Positions 22,878-34,940 of a stretch of 64,000 bases of DNA are shown here, in pieces (position 1 is the first letter of the stretch; every line of letters begins with the position of its first letter). Under the pieces are notes generated by a model. The model worked only from the letters and a program-made list of their open reading frames with translations. It did not search any database and had not been told where the DNA came from. Position numbers and translations under genes: made by a program. The DNA is from Blumeriella jaapii. Its lineage: Eukaryota > Ascomycota > Leotiomycetes > Helotiales > Drepanopezizaceae. The stretch spans positions 248,001-312,000 of the forward strand of contig VWND01000014.1 of NCBI GenBank assembly GCA_009599575.1, written 5' to 3'.

Positions 22878-24246
22878 ATGGCTATGCCGGCTCCCCCTCG
22901 CCCAAAGACAGATCTTGGCTACTATCGTATGCTCGCGCCTACCGCCTCAGTCCGGGTGAGTCCTTTGTGCCTCGGAGCCATGAACTTCGGAGACGCCTGG
23001 AAGGACTTTATGGGCGAGTGCAACAAATCGACAGCTTTCGAAATCCTCGACTACTTCTATGAATCAGGAGGAAACTTCATCGACACCGCCAACAACTACC
23101 AGGTTCGTAGCGGTCGCCCTAGCTTCCGTCTTGCTGCTAATCCTGCTGAAGAAAGAAGAATCGGAGATTTGGGTTGGTGAGTGGATGAAGAAGCGAGGAA
23201 ACAGAGACCAAATGGTTATCGCCACCAAGTTTACCGCTGCCTTCCGGGCTGGTTATGGGGAGAAGGAGATCATTGTCAACAGTGCTGGGAATGGAACAAA
23301 GTCGCTGCATCTTTCGCTCGAAGCCAGCTTGAAGAAATTGCAGACAAACTATGTTGATCTGGTGAGCTCGAGCTGAGCTGCCCCGATCAAAAACACCATG
23401 CTCATGATTCAATAGCTGTACGTTCACTGGTGGGACTTCACTTGCTCAATCCCAGAATTGATGCAGTCGCTCAACCACATGGTTGCCTCGGGAAAGGTGC
23501 TCTACCTTGGTATCTCGGATACTCCAGCCTGGATCGTTTCGAAAGCCAATGAGTACGCCAGGCAAAACGGCCTCCGACCATTCTCGGTCTACCAAGGACG
23601 CTGGTCCGCTGAGTACAGGGACTTCGAGCGCGATATCATCCCCATGTGCCGCGAAGAGGGTATGGGGCTTGCTCCTTGGGGTGCGCTAGGCGTAAGAATG
23701 CTTCCAAAGTCAATGACTCAGATACATCGACTAACCTAATGCTTCAGGGCGGTCACTTCAAAACCGACGCTCAGCGTAGTGGTGGCGATACCGGGCGTAA
23801 GCTCGGAGGAGCCAGCGAAGCAGCTCTCAAGATCAGCAAGGTTCTTGAGAAGATCGCTGAGGCGAAGAAGACGCAGATCACCAGTGTTGCTCTGGCCTAT
23901 GTCATGCATAAAACTAGCTATGTTTTTCCGATAGTTGGAGGCCGGAAAATTGATCACCTGAAGGGCAACATTGATGGACTGAGGTTGGAACTGACGGAGC
24001 AAGACATCAGCGAGATCGAAGGGGCTAATGCCTTTGATATTGGCTTTCCACAGAGCTTCCTCGCAGGCCCGCAGCATCCTAACGGTGTGAAGAATCCAGG
24101 TGATGTTTGGCTCATGAGCGCGGCAGGGGAACATCAACATGCTGATCTCGCCCCCAAGGTATTTCAACCCCAATTTCCCGACAGCTTGAGAGATTTGCTG
24201 ACATTCGTAGGCTCTTGGACCGGTGAAGAAGAACCAAGGTGCCTAG
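22878..24246 (+). CDS. aldo-keto reductase, aryl-alcohol dehydrogenase / norsolorinic acid reductase type
   Basis: Five exons (22878-23102, 23152-23361, 23416-23691, 23748-24158, 24211-24246), introns 49-56 nt, 385 residues; all phases are 0. The catalytic tetrad of the superfamily is present: Asp69 and Tyr74 in FIDTANNY, Lys101 in VIATKFT, His149 in YVHWWD. Residues typical of this AKR branch include [22 protein letters not shown] and SVYQGRWS. Such enzymes are NADPH-dependent and reduce aromatic aldehydes or polyketide ketones. No polyketide synthase or other cluster gene is near, so a general detoxification role is as likely as secondary metabolism. The last exon encodes only [11 protein letters not shown] and is inferred from splice signals; without it the frame ends in a non-homologous tail. 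Confidence 0.9.
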
Positions 24247-25023
24247 ATGGTTTCCAACATGGAAATAGCTGTAGCACCATAACTGTCAGCGCGGCTCGGC
24301 ATGTTTCTCGGGGAATGTAAAATCCAAGCAACGTATAGTACACGCACGCCTGCCAGAGACCACAGAATCTTTGAAATTTGGAATGTCGTTCAATCATTGC
24401 ACCGTTTTGGCATCTTTCTCGCACGCAAATGGCAAAAGCAAGTCCAATGATAGGGTATCCGGAGCACCATCAAAGACACCACACAAAATCCAGCCAGCTA
24501 CTCAGTCCGATCTGGGAGGGAAGGAGAGCGGAGGCATCCAGCCCGGAGACCATAAGCCTAGAACGTATCTGTATCCCCAAGTCAGTTCCTGATTCACGGA
24601 GGTTAAGACATGGCAGCTTTGATATCTCTTGCGCCAAGCCTTGGTGTTTTGTAGCCTTACATTCAAGGCAGCACATACACGATAGCGCGGCTTCACCTTT
24701 GGCAAGGCTTTGACTTGGCGCCTGTACATTCCGTTTTTGATCTCGAAGTTCAAGCACCCTCTTACAATCGCAACATCGGCTACCATTAAAGTGATTGCAC
24801 AATGTGATTGTTCACCGTATTGATTAGAAGACCGCGCATCGCTGAACCTTCAACCTCAGTCTCAATCCTCGTCACAACTCCCAAACGGCTCCTCGAACCA
24901 ATCAGTCTCCGCGCTCCACATCACATAGCTGAGAGTTGTCCGTACAACGAGCGCAACTCCTTTCTATCAATTTACTTCGCTCTCGCTCGAGAACAAGGCT
25001 CGAAGGAAGTCGGAAAACTTCTA
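24247..25023. other. spacer between aldo-keto reductase and acidic protein gene
   Basis: This 777-bp stretch includes the 3'UTR of the reductase and the promoter of the next gene. The frame of the next gene is open leftward to about 24808 but contains no ATG there. I see no other feature. Confidence 0.45.
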
Positions 25024-26467
25024 ATGGACTCCCTTTACAGACTCAAAGACACGCTCGTTGGATTCATCTCACCAGGGGCGAAGCGTCGTCGTACTCTTGG
25101 TCCCAGCACTCCCTCCGGCTTGACAGAGCACCAGTACCTCCCACACTCCGAGCCCCGCGGTGCAAAGGCACAAGCCGCGGCGAGTTTACATCTTGTGCAG
25201 CAAAATCCCTCGACTCCTGCTCCAAGAAGCTTCCGGAAGCGCGCGCGCGCGGAATACGAAGACGACGATGAGGACGAAGAGATAGCTATATCTCCCAGCG
25301 ACTCGATCTCGCAGAAGAGCTCACAGGTTGGCGATGATTGCTTTAGTGATGTTGGAAGTGCCCCGACTACACCGGTCGCGAGCGATGGGAGTGAGCTCGT
25401 CGAGCATGAGAGCGATAGTGGGCTCCTTGAAGGAAGTGAGGATGAAGAAGAGCAAGTCACCAGCGATGAAGACGAGGAGATGCTAGATACCGAGGAGATT
25501 TTCTCTGACGAAGAGGAAGAGGAAGACGTCGACATAGGCGCAAAAGAAGCTGCCGAAGCTGAGCGCAGGGTCCAAGAGTATCTGGCGCGTCAAGCCGAGC
25601 TCGCACTGAGGAAGGAGGATGTTGCAAAGGTCAGAGCAACTGGCAGCTGGGACGAGGAATCTCTATTTCTGTATGAAAAACTTGCCTTGCGCAGCTTCGA
25701 GCCGCTCCTTCATAGCGATTGGCGAATCGACCTCCCGACCCTCCCGGAGCATCTCTTCACCCCTGATGAGGAACTGGCATTCGTCAATTCGAAGTGTACT
25801 TCTTCCCTCAGTGGTAAGTCGCTTCATGTGTTGACCTACTATCTACTCACAAATCTACTAGGCACCAAAGCTCTACACAGTCTCATTACTCTTGGCATCC
25901 GTGTACGGGAAATGCTTGAGGTTGGCGGTAATCCAGAAAAGCTAGTTGCGCGAGCGATCAAGCGCTATCTCAAATGGTCTGAGAGGGACGGGGGGTTGAC
26001 AAAGTTGATTTACTTTCCGGTCCATGCCATTGTTTACGTTCGATCGTCACAAACAGTCGACTCTATCACCGCCGCTATCAAAAGCCAAATGAAGTTCCTC
26101 GGCGAGAAACATAGAGCGAATTTGGCGATCCCAGGGGGACAGATGAATGAGTTTGGTGAGCTTCAGATGTACCGAAGACCGCTGCCAGTCATGTACGGCT
26201 TGATCGTAGCTCCGGTAAGCGTTCCTCCGAATGTCATGCCTCATCTTATCTGACAAACATTAGGCCAAGATCATTCTTGTTACGTGCTCGTCCGCGGAGA
26301 ATGCAGAAATCAGACATATCGGCCTCGTCGATTTCAAGAACAAGACCATGGACGTCTGGAATGGCTTTGCAATAGCGTTCATGTTCATTGCTGCGCGCAA
26401 TTACATCATGTCTATCAGGGATGAGCTTGCAGTTGACACCACACCTGACACCGATATAGACGCCTAA
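25024..26467 (+). CDS. acidic fungal protein of unknown function
   Basis: Exons 25024-25813, 25862-26214 and 26264-26467, introns 48 and 49 nt, 448 residues with closed phases. I do not recognise the family. Residues 1-50 are basic/Pro-rich, then comes a strongly acidic Asp/Glu/Ser region (about 75-180, with DEDEEMLDTEEIFSDEEEEE). A compact, presumably folded part follows (about 205-448), with WDEESLFLYEKLALRSFEPLL, RYLKWSERDGG and a C-terminal beta-rich stretch (LVTCSSAENAEIRHIGLVDF). Its conserved look and the correctly spliced exons support a real gene. Acidic tracts are common in nuclear and chromatin proteins, but that role is a guess. I chose the first in-frame ATG (MDSLYRLKD). Confidence 0.8.
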
Positions 26468-27106
26468 ATCTGCCTCGTCCTTGACTTGGTTGCAAGAAGG
26501 GTACATCCAACACACGGTCGATGCGGTGTAATCGGTTTATGTCTTTTGTAATATTTTCTGGGACAGGTCTTGATCGAGTTGGAGGAGTTTTCATTTGTTC
26601 CAGAGTGACTAATACCCCTTGAGCCGTTGCTTCGGCTTGCCCGCACCAAAGCTTGCCTTACGATACCACTGTTTTACGTCAGAATTGGACAGGCCTTTAG
26701 AAGGCTTTCACACTGTACAGTACAGTGTGTCGTAGTAATCAAGGACTCGCAAGATGAACCCGTTATCGTGTATGCTCACTCTGACGCTGTCTGCAACCCT
26801 CTTTCGGGCAGCAGAGTAAAAAGCGCGTGGTTGTGGCAGAGACATTGACCGTGAAGAACTACATACTTTGACTTTTCACACTGATACCATGTTTAACCAA
26901 AGCATTCCGATCTTACTACTTTGTTTTCATAGATTTGTGGTGTAAATGAGCTTTAAAATGTGCACCCAATTGAACCCCTCGGGGCGATTTGATTACTCAT
27001 CCCAACCCCCGGTGGACCAGCTAAAGTTAAGTAAATAAACACCTCCGCAACGGTTCGGTTTTCTGCACGAACACACCTCTCCACTTCATTCTCAGGAGAG
27101 ATCGGT
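26468..27106. other. spacer before ALG3
   Basis: This stretch includes the 3'UTR of the acidic-protein gene and the ALG3 promoter. CACTGTACAGTACAGTGTG at 26690-26715 is another CTGTAC-type near-palindrome. No gene seen. Confidence 0.45.
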
Positions 27107-28576
27107 ATGGCAGACGCGCAAGAACAACCGCCCAGACACACGTCCTACGTGCGCCAGGCCAGAGATTTCGCCATGGGCACGCATCCGCTCGCGAAGCACA
27201 CGCCTCCCCTCTTGCTGCTGGCAGACGCCATTCTCACTAGTCTAATCATCTGGAAAGTCCCTTGTACGTCTCAGTGGTTCTTGCAACCCCCTTGAGCCCC
27301 ATCCTTGTGATCTTCGAGGCAGAGGCGCACACTGACGAGTCGAGATAGACACCGAGATCGATTGGAGCACCTACATGCAGCAAGTCGAGCTGTACATCCA
27401 GGGCGAGCGCGACTATGGCAAGATCACGGGCAGCACGGGACCGCTGGTGTACCCGGCTGCGCATGTGTATATCTATCGGGCGCTGTACCAGGTTACGGAT
27501 CAGGGGAGGAATATCTTGTTGGCGCAGATGCTATTCGGGGGCCTGTACTTGGGGACACTGGCCGTGGTCATGAGTTGCTACCGGAAGGCCAAGGTAAGGA
27601 AGTTCAGCAATTCAGCGGGGGAGATGCTGGCATGTGTTCGCTCGGGACTGGGGGTGGGCTGATTGAGGCTTTCCAGGCACCGCTATACATCTTCCCGATG
27701 CTCATCCTGTCGAAGCGGCTCCACAGCATTTTCGTCCTGCGATTGTTCAACGATTGCTTTGCCGTCTTCTTCCTCTGGGTTGCCATCTACTTCTTCCAGC
27801 GCCGGCTGTGGACGATTGGAGGCCTGGCATACAGCTTGGGCGTGGGCGTTAAGATGTCCCTGCTCCTGGCCCTTCCGGCCGTCGGGGTGATTCTCTTCCT
27901 GGCGAGGGGAGTGCAGGGCGCTGTCAAGCAAGCGTGGCTCATATCTCAGATGCAGGTCGTCCTGGCTCTTCCGTTTGCCGTGGTCAACCCGGCGGCCTAT
28001 CTCAGCCGGGCTTTTGAGTTGTCGCGGGTGTTCTTGTTCAAGTGGACAGTCAACTGGAGATTCCTCGGCGAAGAGACGTTCTTGAGTAAGGAGCTCGCGG
28101 TAGCTTTAGTGGTTGGACATCTTACTACACTGGCACTGTTCATCACGACACGTTGGCTCAAGCTCACGGGAAGGCCATGGACGGAACTGGTGGGCAACGC
28201 CTTGCGATTTCAGGAACCCTGCGGGAAGATGCAACACGCGGTTTCGATTCGCGTTTCTCCAAACTACGTCCTGACAACTATCCTCACCGCCAATGCTATT
28301 GGCATGCTCTTTGCTCGTTCTCTCCACTACCAGTTCTACGCATACATCGCCTTAGCCACCCCGTTCCTCCTGTGGCGGAGCGGTATGCACCCGATCTATC
28401 AATATGCGCTGTGGGCTGCGCAGGAATGGGCCTGGAATGTGTATCCGAGTACGGATGTGAGCTCGAAGGTGGTGGTCGGTGTCTTGGCAGTCACTGTGTT
28501 GAGGACGTGGTGGGGGACGCGAACAGATTACGTGGTTCCCAAGGGCGATGGCGGTGCGAGGAAGAAGCTCACATGA
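27107..28576 (+). CDS. ALG3: Alg3, dolichyl-P-Man:Man5GlcNAc2-PP-dolichol alpha-1,3-mannosyltransferase
   Basis: Exons 27107-27263, 27349-27593 and 27677-28576, introns 85 and 83 nt, 433 residues. The enzyme adds the sixth mannose to the lipid-linked N-glycan precursor on the luminal side of the ER, using dolichyl-phosphate mannose (family GT58). Features match Alg3: [13 protein letters not shown] after helix 1, [19 protein letters not shown] in the first luminal loop, multiple hydrophobic helices, [13 protein letters not shown], and [13 protein letters not shown] followed by [20 protein letters not shown] near the end. The C-terminus is basic. It ends tail to tail 29 bp from the EIF1AD homologue. 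Confidence 0.96.
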
Positions 28577-28605
28577 GTAGTCTGTGGCCGAATTTGCTCT
28601 CACGA

Positions 28606-29080
28606 CTATTCATCGTCCTCCGAGTCCGAAGGCGGCATCTTGCCCACTGTCGATTCCTCCTCGTCCGAATCCTCCGGGTAGGCAGAGGCCTTTGGAAACT
28701 CCTTGGGCCTGCAGATGGAATGACCGTCAGCAACCGGTGTATGGCCATGGAGCATCGGAACCACGCTCACCAGTAGGCTTCTTTCCGCCACGAATGCTCG
28801 TCGCGCACGACGTTTATGATCTCGCCATCAATCTTGTTCTGTCTGGCACCGGCCTCTTTGGTATCGACCAGGACATAGCCTCCACGCCTCAGCCAAATGG
28901 TGTTGCGGAATCTGGGCTCGAGTTCGACGAGAACGGTCTTTTGGTTGGGGAGCGAGCACGAGTACAGGCTGTTCCTTCGGCTTTGACCACGCGCGCGATG
29001 GACTGGGTCGGAGTCAGTTCGGATGGCGGGGAAATGGTCTCGTCTGCGGCTGCGACGATGTTGCGCTTTGGTCGGCCCAT
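28606..29080 (-). CDS. EIF1AD: EIF1AD-type S1/IF1-domain RNA-binding protein; one apparent frameshift
   Basis: Exons 29080-28771 and 28708-28606, 62-nt intron. The sequence fits the eIF1A-like EIF1AD family: MGRPKRN start, TPTQSIARVVKAEG, then the OB-fold (NSLYSCSLPNQKTVLVELE, FRNTIWLRRGGYVLVD), WRKEAYWPKEFPK and an acidic tail (DSDEEESTVGKMPPSDSEDDE split in two exons). The human protein is nuclear; its exact molecular role is poorly defined. At 28971-28975 one base seems missing: KAEG and NSLYSC are joined only if a base is added (expected GGAAAC, given GGAAC on the minus strand). With it, the length is exactly 137 residues. An intron cannot fix this without deleting conserved residues. Probable sequence error. 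Confidence 0.82.
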
Positions 29081-29696
29081 GTTTGCTTGTGTGTTCAGGA
29101 GGCAGGCTGATGCTCCACGGTGGAAGGATTGTCGAAGAGCGCGCCCAGATGAGTTGACCAAAAGATTCTATCACAGCTGACGTTCGTTTCAGACGGAGGA
29201 GCCCCAAGGATTTCTTGTACAGTACAGTACAGTGCCGCGCCCGGAGAATATTTTCTCCGGCGGGGGAGCAGCAGCGGCATCCAACTCCCGCTCGCTTGTC
29301 TCTGTCGCGTCTCTCGCGTCTCTCGAGTCTCTCGAGCCTCTCGAGCTCGACACGTGACGGTGCCATGCATCGCTTGCTCCGCAACACTGCTTGACTGTGT
29401 CACCAGCTGGACTCTCCGCCGCTCTGATGGGACCAATTCGACGCCGAATCCGACATGACCGCTCGTGGGCAGTAGTCCTGACATCCCACTGTCAACTAAG
29501 GTCCGGTAGCGTCGGGCCGACCTTTCATCGCTAGTCTGTTAGTTCCTAGCCGGTGTTCAAAGGCCCAGCTTTCTTCCCTTTCTTCAAGCTCACTTTCTTT
29601 CTTTCTCCTTCTTCGCCTTCGGAGCTGGATGCCAGGCATCAAGTGGCACTTTCATTTTGGGAACGCCTTTTTCGGTTCATACATTTACTTGTCAGA
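29081..29696. promoter_or_regulatory. divergent spacer EIF1AD / MFS transporter
   Basis: A 616-bp divergent promoter region. TGTACAGTACAGTACAGTG lies at 29217-29235, and a short CTCTCGAGT repeat at 29308-29350. CTTTCTTTCTTTCTCC just upstream of the rightward start is a typical fungal pyrimidine-rich leader. Confidence 0.5.
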
Positions 29697-31287
29697 ATGG
29701 ACTCTGGCGCCTTTGGAGCTTTCGTCGCAATCGAGCCCAGCTCGAGCGACCCAAGCACACCTCCAACCCCAACTGCCCCTCAGAAAGCTGTTGCTCGGCG
29801 CTACCATTCGGTCCCAGACCCCATCGAACTCGATTCTCTACAGTGGGGTGCAAAGCTCAATGGTCCTAGCAAGGCCACCACCCCTACTGCATCAGGGACG
29901 CAGACGCCATTGGGAAACCATGATCTGGAAGCCAGCAGACCGCCGACTCCCGCGAACGAGTACGCGCACGAGGCGGAGGCGTTGCAAAGCTTCTCCTTTC
30001 CACCGATGAACAAGTATCGTATGTCCAGTGTGTGTTTGATGAATTTTGGCAATGGCTTGAGTGACTCGGCTCCTGGAGCTTTGATTCCTTATATCGAGGC
30101 GTAAGTTCCTATCGTGTGCGCGACCTCCGCAGCGGCGTTAATGTACAGTCAGACACTACGGGATTGGATATGCGGTCGTATCCCTGATCTTCGTCACCAA
30201 CGCCATGGGATTCATTTCAGCCGCCTTTTTCGTCGACGCTATCAGAGCTCGCCTCGGACGAGCCAAAACGCTCATTGTCGCGCAGTCGCTGATGACTTGT
30301 GGCTACATCCCAATCGTCTGCACGCCGCCCTGGCCAGTGGTCGTAGTCTGTTTCTTCTTCCTCGGTTTTGGCATGGCCCTGAACCTTGCTCTCGGCAACG
30401 TGTTCGCCGCGAATCTACACCACGGGACGAAGATGCTGGGAGCAATGCACGGATCGTATGGAATCGGAGGAACGATTGGCCCACTGATAGCTACGGCTAT
30501 GGTTACCCAAGGTCGACTTCTCTGGAGCAGATACTACTTGATCACTCTCGCCATCGCATTTTTCAACCTCGGGCTTGCAGCATGGTCGTTCTGGCACTTC
30601 GAAGCTGAAGCTGGCCTCTCCTTGCTCACGCCACTGCAACGAGTCGCTTCCCGCACCGAAAACGCACCCGTCGAGCCTAAAGCCAACATCAAGCAGCAAC
30701 TCGCCAACATGATCCGCTGCCTCAAGACGCGGACCGTCATCCTAGGTGCTCTCTTCATCTTCGCTTATCAAGGCGCTGAAGTCTCCATCTCCGGCTGGGT
30801 CATATCCTTCCTCATCGCAACCCGCCACGGCAATCCCGCCAACGTGGGCTACGTAACCGCCGGTTTCTGGGCGGGCATCACACTCGGCCGCTTTCTACTT
30901 TCTCACCCCGCTCACAAGGTCGGCGAGAAAGTCTTCGTCTACGCCATGGTGATCGGCGCCGCGGTCTTCCAACTGCTCGTGTGGCTCGTCCCCAATGTCA
31001 TTGGGAACGGAGTCGCCGTCTCCATCGTCGGACTGCTGCTCGGACCAGTGTACCCGTGTGCGACTGTCATCTTTTCGCGCGCGATTGGGAGGAAGGACCA
31101 GGTGAGCAGTTTGAGCGCGATCAGTGCGTTTGGGAGCTCTGGGGGCGCTGTGAGTCCGTTTACGGTGGGTATCTTGGCCCAGGCTGTGGGGACATATGTG
31201 TTGCACCCAATCTGCATTGGTTTGTTTGCTGTGATGCTTGCGTGTTGGTTCTTCATCCCGACGCCGGAGAAGAGGAGCACGGAGTAA
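29697..31287 (+). CDS. MFS transporter, fucose-permease-like
   Basis: Exons 29697-30100 and 30153-31287, 52-nt intron, 512 residues. The N-terminal 105 residues are cytosolic and Pro/Thr-rich. Then come about twelve helices: MSSVCLMNFGNGLSDSAPG in helix 1, HYGIGYAVVSLIFVTNAMGF just after the splice, GFGMALNLALGNVFAA, the signature HGSYGIGGTIGPLIATAM, GAEVSISGWVISF and SAFGSSGGAVSPFTVGIL. These are features of the fungal transporters related to bacterial fucose/glucose permeases. The substrate cannot be deduced. The upstream frame is open without a better start; MDSGAFGAF is preceded by GTCAGA. Confidence 0.87.
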
Positions 31288-32721
31288 GTTCCTGGATCCG
31301 AACAGTGTGAGAGACGGTGTAGCTAGGATGGAGAGGACGGAGACGATAGTATGGGAACATGTCAGTGACATGCGCATTTGGCGGAGTCGATCTAGCAAAG
31401 GGGTGGTGGTGGTGGTGGTGTATCACTGTATGGTTATCTGAAGGGGTGAATCTTGAAATTCAGCTTGCGGCGTCGCGGATACTCACAGCGTCCGATACCC
31501 TCCCACATGAGGACACGATCCTTTTCCCTCTCTCACTTTCTTGTACCTGTTTTGCTTTCTGCCCAATCTTCTCATCTGCAAATTGGAAGCTAGCTAGCAG
31601 TATTCAAGACCTGAGTGAGTGAGTGTCTGCGATGGATTTTTTATATAGCATACATAGTACTTAGTCTAATCTTTTACTTACCATCATAAGGTACTATGCT
31701 ATTCCGTTATCTAGAGTCTCTGTTTGGCCTAAGTACTGTAGGACTCATATAGATAGCTGGTCTGTATATACAGTATATACTGTACAGTACCAAAGACAGC
31801 GATTGGATTGCCTTGTGGACGATATAACATGCCTGTGACGAAAGGACGGACCGGACCGGACTGGCTGCTCCTGGTTCAACTATTGAGCACAGATAGATAG
31901 ATAGATAGATTACCGTGAGGTGTGGATATTGGAAGGGGGATCCTTTTTATTTTTTTTTTTTTTTTTTTTTTTTTTTGGCTAGCTTTTTATCACAGACAGG
32001 TACTGGGTATTGTACTGTACTGTGCTAATGGTTTGTGCTTACAGTGTGTGGTTTATTTACGTTGTATTGTATTGTATTGTATTGTATTGTACCTGTACTG
32101 TGCATACTGTATGTATGTATGTACAGAGGGTACCTGTGTGTTGTGAGTATTGTATATGCTGTACTGTATTGTAGCGTGTATGTAGGTATGTATGTAGGTA
32201 TGTAAGGAGGATGAGTTACTTTACTTATGTTGTACTTACATGCTGTACTTACAGTGCAGTATTTGTGTATAGTAGTGTGTAAGGAGGAATAATTTACTTA
32301 CGTTGTACCTACATGCTGCTCTTGTGTATAGTACACAGCATGTAAGGAGGGCTTCTTTATCGACCGCACGTGAAGCGGTGTCAAATCGGGTAAGGGCACG
32401 ATATAAATGCTTAGTATATCGAGTCGTGAAGCTTTGAGTTTGCCTGTTGATCTTATTGTGATTAGCTTTTCCGTTTGATCTCTACGGTACATAATGGGAG
32501 TACAATCTTGGGCTCAGACTCGACCCCTTTAAGTTCTGTTCCGTGGTGCATCGCTAGCCGAGGCATCGTGAGCCGCGTCGAAGTGTCACGAGCCGTGAAC
32601 CAACTCATGTCCCACTGCACCTGTCTTCAGCCCTTTCGAACACCGCTTCCTCCTATTGATTCACAGAGAGACTCTTTGGTTCTTTATCTTCTCTTTTTCA
32701 AGAAATCCAAGCCGTAACAAC
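31288..32721. other. spacer with microsatellites
   Basis: This stretch contains (GGT)n at 31399-31421, (GATA)n at 31891-31911, a T-tract of about 25 at 31951-31976, (TATTG)n at 32060-32089, repeated AAGGAGGA and TGTACTTAC units (32200-32300) and CTGTAC motifs near 31760-31790 and 32010. No supported gene. Confidence 0.55.
31950..31977. repeat. poly(T) tract
   Basis: A run of about 25 T interrupted by nothing but its edges. It could be a replication-slippage site or the A-tail scar of a retroposed sequence on the minus strand; no flanking duplication was seen. Confidence 0.8.
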
Positions 32722-34137
32722 ATGGCCTCCTTTGCAAAGACACTGCGACCTGTGGTCCAAAGGGCAGCCGCGCGCCCCTCCCTCAGACCAGCGCGAGCAC
32801 GCAGAATATACCCATCGTAAACACAGCCAACGCTGCCGTTGTAATGCCTCTTCTGACAGCGTCTCCAGTGCTAGAGCCCTCTCTGCTACGGCCCCTCGCC
32901 GCGAGGCAGTCGACATCACGGAGATCCCACCCACGCCCATCACCCACCTCTCCGAAATCGAGTCCGCCATGGCGGAATCCGTGTCCAAGTTCGCCACCGA
33001 CGCCATCGCGCCCAAGGTCCGCGAGATGGACGAGAAGGAAGCGATGGATCCGTCGGTCGTGGAGCAGCTCTTCGAGCAGGGTCTCATGGGCATCGAGATC
33101 CCGGAGGAGTACGGGGGCGCGGGCATGAACTTCACGGCGGCCATCGTGGGCATCGAGGAGCTCGCCCGCGTCGATCCGAGCGTGAGCGTGATGGTGGATG
33201 TGCACAACACGCTGGTCAACACGGCGGTGCTGAAGTGGGCCAGCCCGGAGCTGAAGAAGACCTGGCTGCCCCGGTTGGCGACGAACACGGTCGGCTCGTT
33301 CTGTCTGTCGGAGCCCATCTCGGGCTCCGATGCGTTTGCTCTGGCGACCAAGGCCACGAGGACCGAGTCGGGTTACACGATCTCGGGGAGCAAGATGTGG
33401 ATCACCAACTCCATGGAGGCCGAGTTCTTCATTGTCTTTGCCAATCTGGATCCGAGCAAGGGATACAAGGGCATCACGGCATTCGTGGTGGAGAAGGGCA
33501 CGAAGGGCTTCTCCATCGCCAAGAAGGAGAAGAAGCTCGGCATCAAGGCTAGCAGCACGTGCGTCCTGAACTTCGACGAGGTCGCGGTGCCGGCCGGCAA
33601 CTTGCTGGGCACCGAGGGAGAGGGTTACAAGTACGCCATCGGGCTTCTGAACGAGGGCCGCATCGGCATCGCGGCCCAGATGACTGGACTCGCATTGGGC
33701 GCTTTCGAGAATGCTGTGAAGTAGGCATGCACACCCGCAAGCGTCTTTCAGGCCGGCTAACCGCGTCCAGATACGTCTGGAACGACCGCAAGCAATTTGG
33801 CCAGCTGGTCGGCGATTTCCAGGGCATGCAACATCAGATCGCCCAAGCGTACACCGAGATTGCGGCCGCGAGAGCCTTGGTCTACAACGCGGCGCGCAAG
33901 AAGGAGGCGGGCGAGGCCTTCACGCAAGATGCCGCCATGGCGAAGCTCTACGCGTCCCAGGTCGCGCAGAGGGTCAGTGGACAGGCCATCGAGTGGATGG
34001 GCGGCATGGGATTCGTGCGCGAGGGCATCGCCGAGAAGATGTGGCGCGATAGCAAGATCGGGGCCATCTACGAGGGCACGAGCAACATCCAGCTGCAGAC
34101 GATTGCGAAGCTGCTGAAGACGCAGTACACGAGCTAG
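32722..34137 (+). CDS. mitochondrial short/branched-chain acyl-CoA dehydrogenase
   Basis: Exons 32722-32816, 32869-33720 and 33771-34137, introns 52 and 50 nt, 437 residues. The first exon encodes only a mitochondrial presequence (MASFAKTLRPVVQRAAARP, Arg-rich). The mature part has the acyl-CoA dehydrogenase order: N-terminal helices (GLMGIEIPEEYGGAG), the flavin-binding signature (CLSEPISGSDAFAL), the beta domain with KMWITNSMEAEFF, and C-terminal helices with RKQFGQLVGDFQG and the catalytic Glu417 in IYEGTSNIQLQ. The position of that Glu fits the short-chain and short/branched-chain subgroup, which oxidises acyl-CoA from fatty acids or isoleucine/valine breakdown and passes electrons to ETF. 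Substrate preference is inferred from resemblance only. Confidence 0.94.
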
Positions 34138-34618
34138 AGCGAGCGGGAGCGGGAGCGGGAGAGGGGATTCGCGAGCTGGGCAGGATTAGAATGCAAGACT
34201 TACCCCCGCAGATGATGGCTCGACGTGTGTGACTGCTCGGATCAGGTACGTACCGGACCGGACCGTTGCCCGGTGTGGTGTTTGGGCCGGACTCGGCTGG
34301 GTTGTGTTGGGTTGTGCTGTGCTGTGCTTTGCTGTGGTTTGCTGTGCTGTGCTGTCTCTGAAAAAGGGGAGGGGATTGGAAATGGGGGACGGGGACAGGG
34401 ACGGGGGGCTCGGCAACGGCACTTCGAAAGCAAACAAACCACCACCACCACCACCGGCCACCACCTTCACCACACCGCACCGCAGAACAACGGCATGCTC
34501 CACGCACGGTGCGGTGCGGTGCTGTGCTGCGGTGCTGTGCTGCGGTGCGGTGCTGTGCGGTGCTGCGGTGCTGGTGCGGTGCTGGATCTCGCCAGAGCAG
34601 ATATGGGCCGTTTGATGT

Positions 34619-34619
34619 G

Positions 34620-34669
<50 letters not shown>

Positions 34670-34672
34670 TGA
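34619..34672. repeat. (GTAA)n microsatellite
   Basis: About twelve GTAA units. Confidence 0.9.
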
Positions 34673-34725
34673 GTGTGTTGTATATGGGTGTGTATATGAA
34701 TTAAAATATATATAATGTTTTATGT

Positions 34726-34940
34726 GTATGTGTAAATGTGTAAGTGTGTAAGTGTGTAAGTATGTAAGTGTGTAAGTGTGTAAGTGTGTAAGTGTGTAAG
34801 TGTGTAAGTGTGTAAGTGTGTAAGTGTGTAAGTGTGTAAGTGTGTAAATGTGTAAGTGTAAGTGTAAGTGTGTAAGTGTAAGTGTAAGTGTAAGTGTAAG
34901 TGTGTAAATGTGTAAGTGTGTGAATGTGTAAGTGTGCATA
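34726..34940. repeat. (GTGTAAGT)n octanucleotide array
   Basis: More than twenty units of GTGTAAGT with GTATAAGT, GTGTAAAT and shortened GTAAGT variants. Diverged units continue towards 35230. Confidence 0.9.

Noticed and set aside
28960..28990. Intron as explanation for the EIF1AD frame break
   Set aside because: Every donor that would restore the frame deletes the conserved TPTQSIARVVKAEG block.
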